Source: Actinomyces vulturis
GTDB lineage: Bacteria; Actinomycetota; Actinomycetes; Actinomycetales; Actinomycetaceae
Assembly (NCBI RefSeq): GCF_001687305.1
Contig: NZ_KV700386.1
Coordinates: 275,341 to 339,340 of the forward strand
Direction: 5' to 3'
DNA: 64,000 bases
Positions 1-9,034 of the stretch are shown in pieces. The position numbers were made by a program, and so were the translations under genes. A model generated the notes under the pieces. It was not told where the DNA came from. It saw only the letters and a program-made list of their open reading frames with translations, and searched no databases. Position 1 is the first letter of the stretch, and each line of letters opens with the position of its first letter.

Positions 1-1
1 C

Positions 2-2068
2 AAGGATTACCCCCTCCTGGGTGAACTTGATGCCAAGTGCATTGATACTGGCGCAGGTCTTGAACGCCTGAGTTTTGTCCTTCAGGACAAGCCCAACATG
101 TATGAGATCGACGAGGTTCGCCCCGTTATCACTGCTGCTGAGCAACTTTCCGGCAAGCGTTATGGCGCCGGTGCAGGCCTGGGCCTGTCTGCCCCCGCAG
201 CCCAAGATGATATTCGTATGCGCGTGGTTGCTGACCATGTCCGTAGCGCTTTGATGCTTATCGGTGACGGCGTACGTCCGGGAAACGATGGTCGCGGTTA
301 CGTGCTTCGTCGTTTGATTCGGCGCGCTGTTCGTTCTATGCGCCTGCTGGGTGTTGACGAAGCCACTTTGCCTACGCTGCTTCCCATTTCTAAGGATGCT
401 ATGAAGGCTTCCTACCCCGAGTTGGAAGACAAGTGGGAATCCATCTCCGATGTGGCTTATGGCGAAGAAGATGCCTTCTTGCGTACCCTTGCCGCCGGTA
501 CTACCATCTTCGATACCGCGGTTAACGCGGCCAAGAAGGAGGCAGGATCTTCCACACCCATCGTCAGCGGTGAGCGCGCGTTCACTCTCCACGACACCTA
601 CGGCTTCCCCATTGACATCACTCTGGAAATGGCCGCCGAACAGGGTGTCCAGGTGGATGAAGAAGGCTTCCGTACCCTGATGCAGGAGCAGAAGGACCGC
701 GCCCGTGCAGACGCTCTCGCCAAGAAGAGCGGCATGGTGGATGCACGTGTCTTCCACGAAATTGAATCCTCCATGGGCAAGCCCGTGGAATTCCTTGGAT
801 ACGAAACCCTCACCACGGACCGCGCCCGTGTTGTGGCTATCCTTCAGGACGGACAGCCTGTTCCTTCTGCCAGCGCACCTGCACACGTGGAAGTTGTTCT
901 GGACCGCACCCCCTTCTACGCAGAAATGGGTGGCCAGCTCGCTGACCAGGGTGAAATTCGTACTGCATCCGGTGGCATCATGCGTGTTGATGACTGCCAG
1001 TCACCGGTCAAGGCCGTCCGTTTCCACCGTGGTGAATTGACTGAAGGCACCATCACCGTTGATGAGCCCGCAGCAGCACGCGTCGATGCCATCCGACGCC
1101 GTGCCATCGCCCGTGCCCACACAGCCACCCACATGGTCCACGAAGCACTGCGCGAAAACCTAGGTCATGACGCTACTCAGGCAGGTAGTGAAAACGCTCC
1201 CGCACGCTTGCGCTTCGACTTCCGTCACGGCAGCGCCGTTCCCGCCTCGGTGATGAACGCCATCGAAGAACGCGTTAATGAACGCCTTTCCGATAACTTG
1301 CCCATCACTACCGAAATTATGGCCCTTGAAGAAGCCAAGGCACAGGGCGTGACCGCTCTGTTCGGTGAGAAGTACGGTGCTGAAGTCCGTGTCGTGTCCA
1401 TTGGCGGTGACTGGTCTCGCGAACTGTGCGGTGGTACCCACATGAGTTCCACCGGTGAACTGGGACGCGTGACCATTTTGGGTGAAAGTTCCATTGGTTC
1501 TGGCGTACGCCGCGTTGATGCCCTCGTGGCTGATACGGCCTACGGCTTCCAAGCACGCGAACACGCCTTGGTCTCTCAGATTTCTTCCATGGTGGGTGGC
1601 CGTGCAGAGGAATTGCCCGATCGTATTGCCTCTCTTATGACTCGTCTGAAGGACGCTGAGAAGAAGCTTGCTGCCGCTCAGACCGCAGCCGTGATGGGAC
1701 GCGCCGAAGACATGGTTGCTCAGGCCGAACGTGTCGGAAACGTTCGCTTCGCCTACGCCAATGTCGGTGACGTATCTGGAGCTGATGCTTTACGTAGCTT
1801 GGTCATGGACGTGCGTGAACGCATGGGGCAGGGTGAGGGCAGTGTCGTCATGGTGGCCGGTGTCTCCGGTGAACGCCCCGTCGTTGTGATTGCGACGAAT
1901 GACGCAGCACGTGAAGCCGGAATGAAGGCTGGTGCGCTTGTTCGTACTGCTGCTCAGACCCTTGGCGGCGGCGGCGGTGGCAAGGATGACCTTGCTCAGG
2001 GCGGCGGTCAAAACCCTGCAGCCATTGGCGATGCTATTGCTGCAGTGCGTCACGAGTTGGAGGCCTGA
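2..2068 (+). CDS. alaS: Alanine--tRNA ligase, 5' truncated by window edge
   Basis: Charges tRNA-Ala with alanine and clears mischarged tRNA in the cytosol. The frame is open from the first bases of the window, and the residues before the first internal Met (GAGLERLSFVLQ) are typical of the AlaRS aminoacylation domain, so the true start lies upstream. The editing domain shows the zinc-type motifs HTATH (around base 1120) and CGGTH (around base 1430). The C-Ala domain ends in the usual glycine-rich LGGGGGGKDDLAQGGG. It is first in a plus-strand run and ends 3 bp before the likely ruvX start, with the ruvX ribosome binding site inside its last codons. Confidence 0.97.
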   Translation, partial: KDYPLLGELDAKCIDTGAGLERLSFVLQDKPNMYEIDEVRPVITAAEQLSGKRYGAGAGLGLSAPAAQDDIRMRVVADHVRSALMLIGDGVRPGNDGRGYVLRRLIRRAVRSMRLLGVDEATLPTLLPISKDAMKASYPELEDKWESISDVAYGEEDAFLRTLAAGTTIFDTAVNAAKKEAGSSTPIVSGERAFTLHDTYGFPIDITLEMAAEQGVQVDEEGFRTLMQEQKDRARADALAKKSGMVDARVFHEIESSMGKPVEFLGYETLTTDRARVVAILQDGQPVPSASAPAHVEVVLDRTPFYAEMGGQLADQGEIRTASGGIMRVDDCQSPVKAVRFHRGELTEGTITVDEPAAARVDAIRRRAIARAHTATHMVHEALRENLGHDATQAGSENAPARLRFDFRHGSAVPASVMNAIEERVNERLSDNLPITTEIMALEEAKAQGVTALFGEKYGAEVRVVSIGGDWSRELCGGTHMSSTGELGRVTILGESSIGSGVRRVDALVADTAYGFQAREHALVSQISSMVGGRAEELPDRIASLMTRLKDAEKKLAAAQTAAVMGRAEDMVAQAERVGNVRFAYANVGDVSGADALRSLVMDVRERMGQGEGSVVMVAGVSGERPVVVIATNDAAREAGMKAGALVRTAAQTLGGGGGGKDDLAQGGGQNPAAIGDAIAAVRHELEA

Positions 2069-2071
2069 GCC

Positions 2072-2548
2072 CTGCGTAAGGGAGTTCGCCTCGCATTTGA
2101 CGTTGGCAAAGTACGTATCGGCGTGGCCCGGTGCGACCAGGACGCGATCTTGGCCGTACCGGTCACGACGCTGCGCCACAACAAATACGGGGAAGAACTT
2201 GATGAGGCAGCAGACCTTGTCGAGGAATACCAAGCAATAGAAGTCATTATTGGTATGCCCCTTCAAATGTCAGGTTCGCAGGCATCTTCTTCTGTACGAT
2301 TTGTTCAGTCGTGGGCAAACGAACTCGCAGAACTGATTGCGCCTGTTCCAGTTCGCCTTGTCGATGAACGCATGTCTACTGTCACTGCGCATCAAGCGCT
2401 TCACGCAGCAGGCAAAAAAGAACGGGATTTCCGAAGCGTAGTTGACCAAGCTGCAGCAGTGGTCATTCTTAACCACGCTTTGGATACCGAACGGACAACT
2501 GGTCAGCCTGCTGGCTATGAATTGCCCATACACGGAGGAAAACGTTGA
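2072..2548 (+). CDS. ruvX: RuvX/YqgF-type Holliday junction resolvase homologue (putative pre-16S rRNA nuclease)
   Basis: RNase H-fold nuclease of the YqgF family, linked to 16S rRNA 5' end maturation and to Holliday junction resolution. The first ATG or GTG in frame that gives an ORF (GTG at 2123) would remove the strand carrying the first catalytic Asp (AFDVGKVRIGVA). Reading from CTG at 2072 restores it and gives 158 residues, a normal length. A GGAGG at 2059-2063 sits 8 nt before that CTG. Other family motifs are IIGMPLQMSG, VDERMST and a C-terminal DQAAAVVIL. The gene overlaps mltG by 4 bp. The family assignment is firm; the CTG start is inferred from alignment and the ribosome binding site. 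Confidence 0.88.
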   Translation: MRKGVRLAFDVGKVRIGVARCDQDAILAVPVTTLRHNKYGEELDEAADLVEEYQAIEVIIGMPLQMSGSQASSSVRFVQSWANELAELIAPVPVRLVDERMSTVTAHQALHAAGKKERDFRSVVDQAAAVVILNHALDTERTTGQPAGYELPIHGGKR

Positions 2549-3717
2549 GCGACGACTTATTTAATGAACTCGGGATTGAGCCCCCGGCACGTTCAAATCA
2601 ATCAGGCCGCCGTTCAGGGCGCCGCCGTCAAGGCCGCGCTAAACGTCGTATTATCACGACATTTATCCTGTTACTTGTGATCGGGCTTGTGGGGGGAATG
2701 GGATACGCAGCCTTTGACGTGGTTCGAAATACCATGAAAGAAACTCGCGTCATTGACGATTACACTGAACCCGGCACCGGCGAAGTTATCGTAACCATTC
2801 CCGAAGGTGCCACGGGCCAGGTGATGGCAAAGATTCTTGTTGATAACGATGTAGTGGCCACGCAAAAGGCATTCATCAACGCTTTTAACGCCAATGCGAA
2901 CTCTGCTTCAATCCAGGCTGGCACCTATACTCTCAAACACAAAATGCCGGCAGCAGATGCTGTTGCCGCTCTTTTGGACCCCTCCAGCCGCGATGGACAT
3001 ACCATGACCATCCCTGAGGGTTACACCAAAGACCAGGTTAAAGCACGGTTGATGAGCGTCGGTGGATTTACCGCTGAAGAAATTGACGAAGCCTTCGGCA
3101 ATACTGAAGCCATCAAACTTCCCGCACAAGCTGGTGGGAATGTTGAAGGCTGGCTCGCACCTGCCACCTACGACATTGCTAATGGCCTCAGTGCTCAAGA
3201 TGTTGTTGCTTCGATGGTTGATAAAACCGTTCAACGTCTCCAACAGGCTGGAGTGCCTGAGGATCAGTGGGAAGCAATTCTTACCAAGGCCTCGATTATT
3301 GAACGTGAAGTTTCCCTGCCCCAGTATTTCCCTCAGGTCGCGCGTGTCATTGATAACCGTCTGAATAATCCTGACGGTGAAACCCGCGGTCTACTTCAAA
3401 TGGACTCCACAGTTCTCTACGGCCTGGGCCGCACCGGTGGTATCCCCACCGAGGATGAGATTAAGGATGCATCCAACCCTTACAACACTTACGTGCATCA
3501 GGGATTGCCTCCCACGCCCATCGGCAGCCCTGGGAGCGCGGCTATTGATGCAGCTATCCACCCAGCAGATGGAAATTGGCTGTACTTCGTTACCGTTGAT
3601 TTAAGCAGTGGTGAAACACTTTTCGCTGATACGTTAAGTGAGCAAAAAGAAAACACGAAGAAACTGACTGATTACTGTCAAGAGCATGAAGATCAGTGCT
3701 CGGGTAATTCTCACTAA
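2545..3717 (+). CDS. mltG: Endolytic murein transglycosylase MltG
   Basis: Cleaves nascent glycan strands in peptidoglycan and is thought to set glycan length. The 390-residue protein has a basic cytosolic N-terminus rich in Arg, one membrane helix (about residues 36-57), then an extracellular YceG domain. The ASIIERE motif carries the expected catalytic Glu and is followed by VIDNRLNN and LQMDSTVLYGLG, as in E. coli MltG. The start is TTG at 2545, inside the TTGA overlap with the ruvX stop, so translation is probably coupled. alaS-ruvX-mltG-aroE is a common actinobacterial order. The C-terminus ends in a short acidic, Cys-containing tail. Confidence 0.93.
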   Translation: MSDDLFNELGIEPPARSNQSGRRSGRRRQGRAKRRIITTFILLLVIGLVGGMGYAAFDVVRNTMKETRVIDDYTEPGTGEVIVTIPEGATGQVMAKILVDNDVVATQKAFINAFNANANSASIQAGTYTLKHKMPAADAVAALLDPSSRDGHTMTIPEGYTKDQVKARLMSVGGFTAEEIDEAFGNTEAIKLPAQAGGNVEGWLAPATYDIANGLSAQDVVASMVDKTVQRLQQAGVPEDQWEAILTKASIIEREVSLPQYFPQVARVIDNRLNNPDGETRGLLQMDSTVLYGLGRTGGIPTEDEIKDASNPYNTYVHQGLPPTPIGSPGSAAIDAAIHPADGNWLYFVTVDLSSGETLFADTLSEQKENTKKLTDYCQEHEDQCSGNSH

Positions 3718-3739
3718 CTCTTCGCATTAGGACACCGTT

Positions 3740-4744
3740 ATGGTTTTGCACTGTGGAGTGATGGGATATCCCGTCGCCCATTCCCTATCTCCTATTCTTC
3801 ACCAAGCCGCCTACCACGAATTGGGGTTGGACAATGTGGTGGCCTACGACCGCGTCGAAGTCACCCCGCAGGAAGGTCCTGAGTTCATTAAAAAGTGCGC
3901 TCAACCGCACTCTTCGTGGTCAGGTCTTTCCGTCACCATGCCTCATAAGCAAACATTGATGGAACGGATGGATGTACTCGACCCGTTAGCGAAGGTGGTA
4001 GGCGCGCTCAACACCATCGTCTTTTCCCATTCCGCGCCGGACGATGAGGCACTCACTTCAGGCTTTAACACTGACGTGGAAGGCATCGTCGAAGCCGTCC
4101 GTGACGTGATGAATGCTGAACAGATTGCCGACATTGCATCTGATAGCACAGGAGATAGTGGACGTGCTCTCATTCTCGGAAGTGGCGCGACTGCATGTTC
4201 ATCATTGGCAGCACTGACTCAACTGGGCTACTCAGAAATATCGGTGGCTGCTCGGCGTCATTATGGGGAGCAGAGAACTTCTGCAGCAGCCCAGCGTATG
4301 GGCCTGACCATTGAGACCCACTCGTTGACCCATGAGTCAGATGATAATTCCGAATTGATTGGCTGCCCAGAACCCACCTCAGCAGAGTTGGTCCCCGCTC
4401 TGAGGGAACACATCACAAGTCTTTGCTCGTCCCACAGCCTGATGATCTCCACCCTCCCCAAAGGTGTCGCTGACACATGGGCAAGGTATCTTCACGACGC
4501 CGCAATAGCAGGACACATCGACCTTACCGGCCACTATCTCCTTGACGTTATCTACGATCCCTGGCCCTCACCGCTGTCTGATGCATGGCGACGAGCAGGA
4601 GGAAGTCTTATTCCTGGATACCTCATGCTTCTGTTCCAGGCAGTACCCCAAGTGATGCTCATGACAGGACAACGCCCAAGTGTCCAACCCATGCGTCAAG
4701 CGCTCTATCAGGCACTTGAAGAACGTGGACTTGAAATCCTCTAA
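3740..4744 (+). CDS. aroE: Shikimate dehydrogenase
   Basis: Reduces 3-dehydroshikimate to shikimate with NADPH in the chorismate pathway. The substrate domain shows SLSP near the N-terminus, the catalytic Lys in SVTMPHKQ, LNTIV and GFNTDVEG. The dinucleotide-binding loop reads LILGSGATACSSLAAL, a variant of the usual GAGGAA-type loop. At 334 residues it is longer than the usual 270-290; extra length lies in the mid-to-late cofactor domain (around residues 190-230). It sits 22 bp after mltG and 48 bp before the chosen aroC start in an aromatic amino acid cluster. Confidence 0.92.
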   Translation: MVLHCGVMGYPVAHSLSPILHQAAYHELGLDNVVAYDRVEVTPQEGPEFIKKCAQPHSSWSGLSVTMPHKQTLMERMDVLDPLAKVVGALNTIVFSHSAPDDEALTSGFNTDVEGIVEAVRDVMNAEQIADIASDSTGDSGRALILGSGATACSSLAALTQLGYSEISVAARRHYGEQRTSAAAQRMGLTIETHSLTHESDDNSELIGCPEPTSAELVPALREHITSLCSSHSLMISTLPKGVADTWARYLHDAAIAGHIDLTGHYLLDVIYDPWPSPLSDAWRRAGGSLIPGYLMLLFQAVPQVMLMTGQRPSVQPMRQALYQALEERGLEIL

Positions 4745-4792
4745 TATGCGGTGCGGTTTTTTCACATGGCGCTCATGTGCAAAGATCTTCCC

Positions 4793-6013
4793 ATGCTTCG
4801 ATGGATGACTGCCGGTGAGTCACACGGCCCTGCCTTGACCGCAATGATCGATGGACTGCCTGCAGGCCTCGAACTGACTAGCGAGCGTATTGAGCGTGAT
4901 CTCGCTCAGCGCCGTCAAGGCTACGGGCGGGGGGCCCGTCAGGCATTTGAACGCGACGTTCTTACCATCACCGGCGGATTGCGCCACGGTAAAACTCTTG
5001 GCAGCCCCCTCAGTTTCCACATCGCTAATTCTGAATGGCCCAAGTGGACTGCTGTGATGAGTCCTGATCCGGTTGATCCTGCTTTGCTTCGTAAAGACGC
5101 AGGAACAGGTGATGAACGAGAAATCGCACGCAATAAGAAACTCACACGTCCCCGGCCCGGACATGCTGACTTGGCTGGAATGATGAAATACGACGTCGAT
5201 GATGCGCGCAACATCCTCGAACGTGCCAGTGCTCGCGAAACCGCCTCCCGTGTAGTGGTGGGTACCGTAGCCAGCGAGATTCTTCGCCAAGTGGCCGGAA
5301 TTGAACTGGTCAGTCATGTCGTCTCCATCGGAGATGTGGAATTACCAGTAGATACTCCATTGCCTAGTGCCGACATGAACGAAGCGCTCAATGCTCATCC
5401 CGTGCGCTGCTGCGATGAGGTTACTGGTCAGGCCATGATGGATTTGATTGACCGTACCAAGCAAGAAGGCAACACCTTAGGTGGAGTTGTTGAAGTTATC
5501 GCATACAACGTTCCAGTTGGTTTGGGCAGCCACACTCAATGGGATCGGCGACTCGACTCGCAACTTGCTGCAGCGGTGATGAGTATTCAGTCGGTCAAGG
5601 GTGTAGAAATCGGCGATGCCTGGCGCCAGGCACACGTTCCTGGCACCCAAGCTCACGATCCGATCACTTCCATTTACTCTGGCACTATCGAACGTTCATC
5701 GAACTACGCTGGGGGAGTAGAAGGTGGGATGAGCAACGGTGCGCCCCTGCGTGTTCGCGCAGCACTTAAACCCATTTCTACTGTTCCTCGTGCATTGGAA
5801 AGCGTAGATCTTGATACTGGGCAATCGACCGTAGGCTTGCACCAGCGCTCCGACGTGTGTGCGGTGGTTCCTGCAGCATTTATTGCTCAATCTATGGTCG
5901 CGTTGACACTTGCTCAGGCATTATTGGAAAAGACTGGAGGCGACTCGATCGTCGAATGTCGGCGCAACCTCGAAGCTTACCTTGAGCATGTGGACGAAAG
6001 GACAACCTGGTGA
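4793..6013 (+). CDS. aroC: Chorismate synthase
   Basis: Converts EPSP to chorismate with reduced FMN. The start is set at ATG 4793 because the family begins MLRWxTAGESHG; a GTG at 4751 in the same frame would add 14 residues with no family support. From 4793 the protein has 406 residues, the usual size. The RRQGYGRGARQ region, the RPGHADLAGMMKY motif and the ERASARETASRV signature are all present. Neither candidate start has a strong ribosome binding site. The gene overlaps the following aroK-aroB fusion by 4 bp (GTGA). Confidence 0.95.
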   Translation: MLRWMTAGESHGPALTAMIDGLPAGLELTSERIERDLAQRRQGYGRGARQAFERDVLTITGGLRHGKTLGSPLSFHIANSEWPKWTAVMSPDPVDPALLRKDAGTGDEREIARNKKLTRPRPGHADLAGMMKYDVDDARNILERASARETASRVVVGTVASEILRQVAGIELVSHVVSIGDVELPVDTPLPSADMNEALNAHPVRCCDEVTGQAMMDLIDRTKQEGNTLGGVVEVIAYNVPVGLGSHTQWDRRLDSQLAAAVMSIQSVKGVEIGDAWRQAHVPGTQAHDPITSIYSGTIERSSNYAGGVEGGMSNGAPLRVRAALKPISTVPRALESVDLDTGQSTVGLHQRSDVCAVVPAAFIAQSMVALTLAQALLEKTGGDSIVECRRNLEAYLEHVDERTTW

Positions 6014-7707
6014 AACACTCATTCGCGCAGCCCGCACCTGTTGATGTCCCCATCGTTCTTATTGGTCTGCCCGGTGCAGGTAAGACTACTGTCGCTCGCT
6101 TGGTTGCTGAGGAACTCGGCCTTCAAGTAACTGATCTCGATGCTGAGATTCGCCGCCGTGCACGGATGAGCATTCCCGAAATCTTCGCTACTGAAGGTCA
6201 TGATGCGTTTCGTCGCCGTGAGCACCAGGCTTTGACGGCCATTTTGACCGGTCCAGCGCGTGCGCTGGGGGTGATTGCTCTTGGCGGAGGTGCTGTAGTC
6301 ACTGCGGCAAATCGTGAACTGCTTAAGGGCCATACTGTGGTCTATCTCCACACCTCTCCTGAGGTGGCAGCAGAGCGCGTGGGCTCAGGAACTGGACGGC
6401 CCTTAATGGAAAACACTGACGTTGAAGCACGGATGGCGACTTTGTTTAGTGAACGTTCGGAGTACTACGACGAAGTTGCTACCCTGACCGTCACTACCGA
6501 TGGACTAAGCGCCCAGAAAGTTGCTGCTCAGATCCTCAAAGTACTCGGCGTGAATGACGATTCCACTACCCTGCCTGTTCACGATCCTGAGCGAACAGAC
6601 GTGGTACCCGTTCGCACTACCCCTGCTTACGACGTCGTTATTGGGGACCACCTCGAACGAGACATTGTTGCGACTGTCCGTGAGGCAACCCATCAAGGAC
6701 AAGGCATTGCTGCCATTATTAGCCCTCCTGAAGTGGGTGCATATACTCAGCGACTTGCTCACGCCCTGGGAAACGCAGGTATTACTGTAGCCACTATTTC
6801 CGTGCCCTCTGGAGAAGAACAAAAAACCTCTAAGGTTCTTTCCCGTTGCTGGGACGAACTAGGTATTGCTCGCGTCGGACGCGATGGTGCAGTAATCGGA
6901 CTTGGGGGAGGAGCCACTACAGACCTCGCAGGATTTGTCGCTGCCACATGGTTGCGCGGCGTCCCTGTTATTCAAGTTCCTACGACCGTCCTTGGCATGG
7001 TGGACGCAGCAGTAGGTGGTAAGACCGGCATTAATACTGCTGCCGGAAAAAACCTTGTAGGAGCTTTCTACTCCCCATCCGCAGTATTCGCCGACTGCAA
7101 GACCCTGGCTAGCCTCAATGATGTTGAGGTTCGTACAGGCTTAGGCGAAGTCATAAAATGCGGATTCATTGCTGACCCCATAATCCTTGACATTATTGCC
7201 GCTGACCCACAGCGTGCTACCGATGTGACTACAAAGGAAATGAAGGAACTCATTTCACGCTCAGTGCGCGTGAAAGCCGATGTGGTCAGCGAAGATCTCA
7301 CCGAGCAAGGACGTCGTGAAATCCTTAATTATGGACACACCTACGCTCACGCGATTGAAACGCTTTCTGGATACACCTGGCACCACGGTCACGCTGTGGC
7401 CGTAGGGTGTATGTTCGCTGCACATGTTGCCCACGCACTGGGAATGATTGATGACGCCTTGGTTGAACGGCATCGTCAGGCACTGGCCAGTGTTGGACTA
7501 CCAGTCAGCCTCTCAGTGAACGAGTGGGAGGGCAATATCCCCTCTTTTGAGGACATGATGGCCGTGATGCTTTCCGATAAGAAGGTTCGCGGCGGAGAAA
7601 TCCGTATGGTTCTTCTAGAAGGAATTGCCCAGCCCGTACGCACTGTCATCACGGATCATCGCATTCTTGAGCAAGCACACGATCAGATTTGGGGCCGTGT
7701 CCTGTGA
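6010..7707 (+). CDS. aroKB: Fused shikimate kinase / 3-dehydroquinate synthase
   Basis: One 565-residue polypeptide carries two chorismate pathway enzymes. Residues about 10-180 are shikimate kinase, with the P-loop GLPGAGKTT, the substrate Asp motif DLDAEIRRR, LGGGAVV and GRPLM. After a linker of about 25 residues comes 3-dehydroquinate synthase, with GGGATTDLAGF, VPTTVLGMVDAAVGGKTGIN, GLGEVIKCG and the zinc ligand motifs NYGHTYAHAIE and HGHAVAVG. The start is GTG at 6010, overlapping aroC, and the stop overlaps the next gene by 4 bp. This fusion is known in some Actinobacteria. Both halves look catalytically complete. Confidence 0.95.
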   Translation: MKHSFAQPAPVDVPIVLIGLPGAGKTTVARLVAEELGLQVTDLDAEIRRRARMSIPEIFATEGHDAFRRREHQALTAILTGPARALGVIALGGGAVVTAANRELLKGHTVVYLHTSPEVAAERVGSGTGRPLMENTDVEARMATLFSERSEYYDEVATLTVTTDGLSAQKVAAQILKVLGVNDDSTTLPVHDPERTDVVPVRTTPAYDVVIGDHLERDIVATVREATHQGQGIAAIISPPEVGAYTQRLAHALGNAGITVATISVPSGEEQKTSKVLSRCWDELGIARVGRDGAVIGLGGGATTDLAGFVAATWLRGVPVIQVPTTVLGMVDAAVGGKTGINTAAGKNLVGAFYSPSAVFADCKTLASLNDVEVRTGLGEVIKCGFIADPIILDIIAADPQRATDVTTKEMKELISRSVRVKADVVSEDLTEQGRREILNYGHTYAHAIETLSGYTWHHGHAVAVGCMFAAHVAHALGMIDDALVERHRQALASVGLPVSLSVNEWEGNIPSFEDMMAVMLSDKKVRGGEIRMVLLEGIAQPVRTVITDHRILEQAHDQIWGRVL

Positions 7708-8297
7708 CTCGTGCAGCCTTGCTCATTGCTCTTCCTGGCGCTCTGCCGTCGTCCTTAGCGGAGGTCGTGGCGGAGCGTGGGGGAGTAGTCTTCGATGTGG
7801 AATCTCATGCTGCTCGTGCTCTGGGGGTTCCTGCTGAACTTGCCGTGGCTTATGTTGGTCAAGAGCGCTGGATTGATGCTCATCGTCAGGTTTTAACTGA
7901 TACGTTGCAGAACGTGCAGTCGGTAGCCGTCCACAGAGAAAACGCCACCGCATTGACGCGCAGTGATGATGCCCAAAGGATGAGCCCTCGCTCCCTTGAA
8001 TGTCTGGTTGTTGTACCGTCATTGGTCGTCGAGGATGAGGAATGTTGTGAACTCATCCGTTCGGTAGATCTGCCAATTGTCGGCTTGACAGGAACACCAC
8101 GAAAACTTGCCCATGCCATTGGCCTGAGCGCTCCCCGCTCGATTGCCTTGGGACCCGTTTTCTCAACCTTTGCCACGATGTGCGAACGCCGTGAAACTGC
8201 CCTTCGCGACATTTGTCATGAGGTATTAGTAATCGATGAAGCAAGCGACGATTCTGCTGCGTGGCTGATCGATGTACTCGTCTCTGTTGTGTTTTAA
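7704..8297 (+). CDS. Degenerate shikimate kinase-like protein without a P-loop (putative pseudoenzyme)
   Basis: I do not recognise a named family, but the 197-residue product can be laid over a shikimate kinase from end to end. LIALPGALPSSL stands where IGPPGSGKST should be, so the Walker A Lys and Ser/Thr are missing. VVFDVESHAARALG matches the FxDxDxxIExxxG strand, and CERRETALRDICHEVLVID matches the C-terminal ERxxxYxExADxVV helix and strand. The start is GTG at 7704, overlapping the aroKB stop (GTGA), so the two are probably coupled. The open frame and coupling argue for a maintained gene. A regulatory or scaffolding role beside AroKB is only inference. Confidence 0.6.
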   Translation: MTRAALLIALPGALPSSLAEVVAERGGVVFDVESHAARALGVPAELAVAYVGQERWIDAHRQVLTDTLQNVQSVAVHRENATALTRSDDAQRMSPRSLECLVVVPSLVVEDEECCELIRSVDLPIVGLTGTPRKLAHAIGLSAPRSIALGPVFSTFATMCERRETALRDICHEVLVIDEASDDSAAWLIDVLVSVVF

Positions 8298-8426
8298 ACG
8301 CTTGAGCCCGACTTTCTTGATACCACCCTCTTACCACCACCGGGCCTGGGGCAGAATATGTAAAAAATGAGGTACGTCCCACCAGCGGGTCATCTGCTGT
8401 AACTAGGCGAACGTTGGATATCGCGG

Positions 8427-8432
8427 TAGACT
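8427..8432 (+). promoter_or_regulatory. Possible -10 element for efp-nusB
   Basis: TAGACT lies 41 bp before the efp GTG, in the 176-bp gap after the aro genes. It resembles actinobacterial sigma-70 type -10 hexamers. I see no convincing -35 box at the right distance, and no clear terminator for the aro operon in this gap, so read-through is also possible. Confidence 0.25.
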
Positions 8433-8473
8433 CACGCTAGTCATCACTATGTCTACTAGCGAAGGAACAACTC

Positions 8474-9034
8474 GTGGCAACGACGAACGACCTGAAGAAC
8501 GGCTTGGTACTCAACCTGGAGGGTCAGCTGTGGCAGGTAGTGGAATTCCAGCACGTCAAGCCGGGTAAGGGCCCCGCTTTCGTGCGCACCAAGCTCAAGA
8601 ACGTTCTTTCCGGTAAAACCGTCGACAAGACCTTCAACGCAGGCATCAAGGTAGAGACCGCCACCGTTGATCGCCGCGATATGCAGTACCTGTACAAGGA
8701 TGGATCCGACTACGTCTTTATGGATGTCAAGACCTACGATCAGGTCTACGTCTCTGATGAGACTGTCGGTGAGGCATCCCGCTTTATGCTCGAAAACCAG
8801 GAAGTTATCGTAGCCTTCCACGAAGACGCAGCACTTTTCGTCGAACTGCCCGCAGCAGTTGTTCTTGCTGTATCCCACACCGAGCCCGGTTTGCAGGGAG
8901 ACCGTTCTAACGCTGGTACCAAGCCCGCCACCCTTGAGACCGGCACTGAAATCCAGGTTCCTCTTTTCATCAACGTGGATGACAAACTTAAGGTCGATAC
9001 CCGCACTGGCAGCTACATCTCTCGCGTGAACTGA
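8474..9034 (+). CDS. efp: Translation elongation factor P
   Basis: Helps the ribosome past polyproline stretches by entering next to the P-site tRNA. The 186-residue, three-domain protein starts with GTG at 8474, preceded by GAAGGA. The tip of the domain I loop reads PGKGPAF, with Lys at the position that is modified in some bacteria; no modification enzyme is encoded in the window, and the PGKGPAF type is common in Actinobacteria. The central VYVSDETVG and the C-terminal signature [12 protein letters not shown] are present. Its TGA shares one base with the nusB ATG, so the two genes are an operon. Confidence 0.97.
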   Translation: MATTNDLKNGLVLNLEGQLWQVVEFQHVKPGKGPAFVRTKLKNVLSGKTVDKTFNAGIKVETATVDRRDMQYLYKDGSDYVFMDVKTYDQVYVSDETVGEASRFMLENQEVIVAFHEDAALFVELPAAVVLAVSHTEPGLQGDRSNAGTKPATLETGTEIQVPLFINVDDKLKVDTRTGSYISRVN

